DNA of 64,000 bases, taken from the NCBI RefSeq assembly GCF_003815015.1, contig NZ_RKRE01000002.1:186001-250000 (forward strand). Direction: 5' to 3'. Positions 63,607 through 64,000 of this stretch are shown here, piece after piece (within the stretch, counting starts at the first letter, position 1; the number at the start of each line of letters is the position of its first letter). Source of the stretch: Thermodesulfitimonas autotrophica. Lineage in GTDB: Bacteria; Bacillota; Desulfotomaculia; Desulfotomaculales; Ammonificaceae. The notes beneath the pieces were generated by a model. The model was not told the DNA's origin. It saw only the letters and a program-made list of their open reading frames with translations, and did no database searches. The position numbers and the translations under genes were made by a program.

Positions 63607-64000
63607 TCAGTCCTGAAACATTTTTTCCAACTCCGCCTTGAAGTCGCGCCCGTCGCGGAACTCCCGGTAAACGCTCGCAAACCGGACGTAGGCCACCTCG
63701 TCGAGGCGCCGCAGTTTCTCCACCACCAACTCCCCGATGACGTGGCTCGCAACCTCAGATTCCAGGCGGTTACGCAGTTCGCGCTCGACCTCGTCCACAA
63801 TCCGCTCCAGGTCTTCCCTTTTCACCGGCCGCTTGTGGCAGGCCTTGAGCAGACCACCGAGAACCTTGGTCCGGTTAAAAAGTTCCCGCCGCCCATCCTT
63901 TTTCACGACCATCAGGGGAAGCTCGTCCACCCGCTCAAAAGTCGTAAAGCGCCGGTTGCACTGGGGACACTCGCGGCGCCGCTTAATGGTGGCACCCTCA
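63607..64000 (-). CDS. nrdR: transcriptional repressor NrdR (partial, runs off right edge)
   Basis: The visible 130 residues start inside the zinc ribbon ([22 protein letters not shown]) and continue into the ATP-cone ([21 protein letters not shown]) to [12 protein letters not shown]. NrdR represses ribonucleotide reductase genes in response to dATP/ATP. Its frame is open to base 64000, so the real start lies beyond the window. It is in operon with nrdD. Confidence 0.94.
   Translation of the reverse strand, partial: EGATIKRRRECPQCNRRFTTFERVDELPLMVVKKDGRRELFNRTKVLGGLLKACHKRPVKREDLERIVDEVERELRNRLESEVASHVIGELVVEKLRRLDEVAYVRFASVYREFRDGRDFKAELEKMFQD

Overview
This 64 kb window is a chromosomal segment of a spore-forming, anaerobic Bacillota. 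Several things support this: GC-rich coding sequence with many GTG/TTG starts behind strong GGAGG-type ribosome binding sites, spoIIID-mbl and spoIID, rnY-ymdB, dnaG-rpoD and a class A rnpB. The metabolic genes resemble those of autotrophic or acetogenic thermophiles of the Moorella/Ammonifex/Desulfotomaculum type: a Wood-Ljungdahl metV-metF pair, an uptake NiFe hydrogenase with cytochrome b, oxygen-independent nrdD-nrdG, and PEP synthase with its regulator. The genus is an inference and cannot be fixed from the sequence alone.

Layout. 1-3.7 kb: a DUF1015 gene (cut by the left edge), a YpjD-like MazG pyrophosphohydrolase and a GAF-GGDEF diguanylate cyclase. 3.7-10.1 kb (minus): an apparent five-gene operon, FdhA/NuoG-like, NuoE-like, NuoF-like, metV, metF, which looks like an NAD(P)H-linked methylenetetrahydrofolate reductase complex. 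A second, stand-alone MetF is divergent at 10.35 kb. 11.5-11.7 kb: a promoter-to-terminator unit without an ORF that folds like a 6S-type RNA. 11.7-27.5 kb (plus): housekeeping genes rny, ymdB, recO, glyQ, glyS, ccpN-like, PEP-synthase regulator, ppsA, thpR, a flavoprotein, dgt, dnaG and rpoD. 27.5-29.1 kb: two tRNAs, trmK (apparently starting at ATT) and rnpB.

29.5-33.1 kb: a three-gene membrane uptake hydrogenase. 33.1-38.1 kb: a segment bounded by two ~110-bp repeats that carry an rnpB-3'-end-like sequence and a terminator. It holds a MOSC protein, a zinc-ribbon ORF, an Rrf2 regulator, nadA, a cysteine desulfurase lacking the PLP lysine, an IscU scaffold and a thi4 pseudogene. 38.2-49.6 kb: an MFS transporter, two tandem membrane diguanylate cyclases, a flavin reductase, two tiny proteins, a zincin, guaB, two glycosyltransferases, and an ECF sigma/anti-sigma pair with a matching promoter. 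49.7-57 kb (minus): a very large subtilase with SLH domains, a PK-C domain protein, mbl, spoIIID (preceded by two tandem SpoIIID-type sites) and spoIID. 57-64 kb (minus): a radical SAM protein, a winged-helix regulator, and nrdG and nrdD split by an inserted BglII/BstYI-type restriction-modification pair, then nrdR cut by the right edge.

The two most interesting signals are the metVF-NuoEFG-like operon, whose molybdopterin-type subunit has lost the catalytic Sec/Cys, and the Lys-less NifS-IscU pair beside nadA and an Rrf2 regulator.
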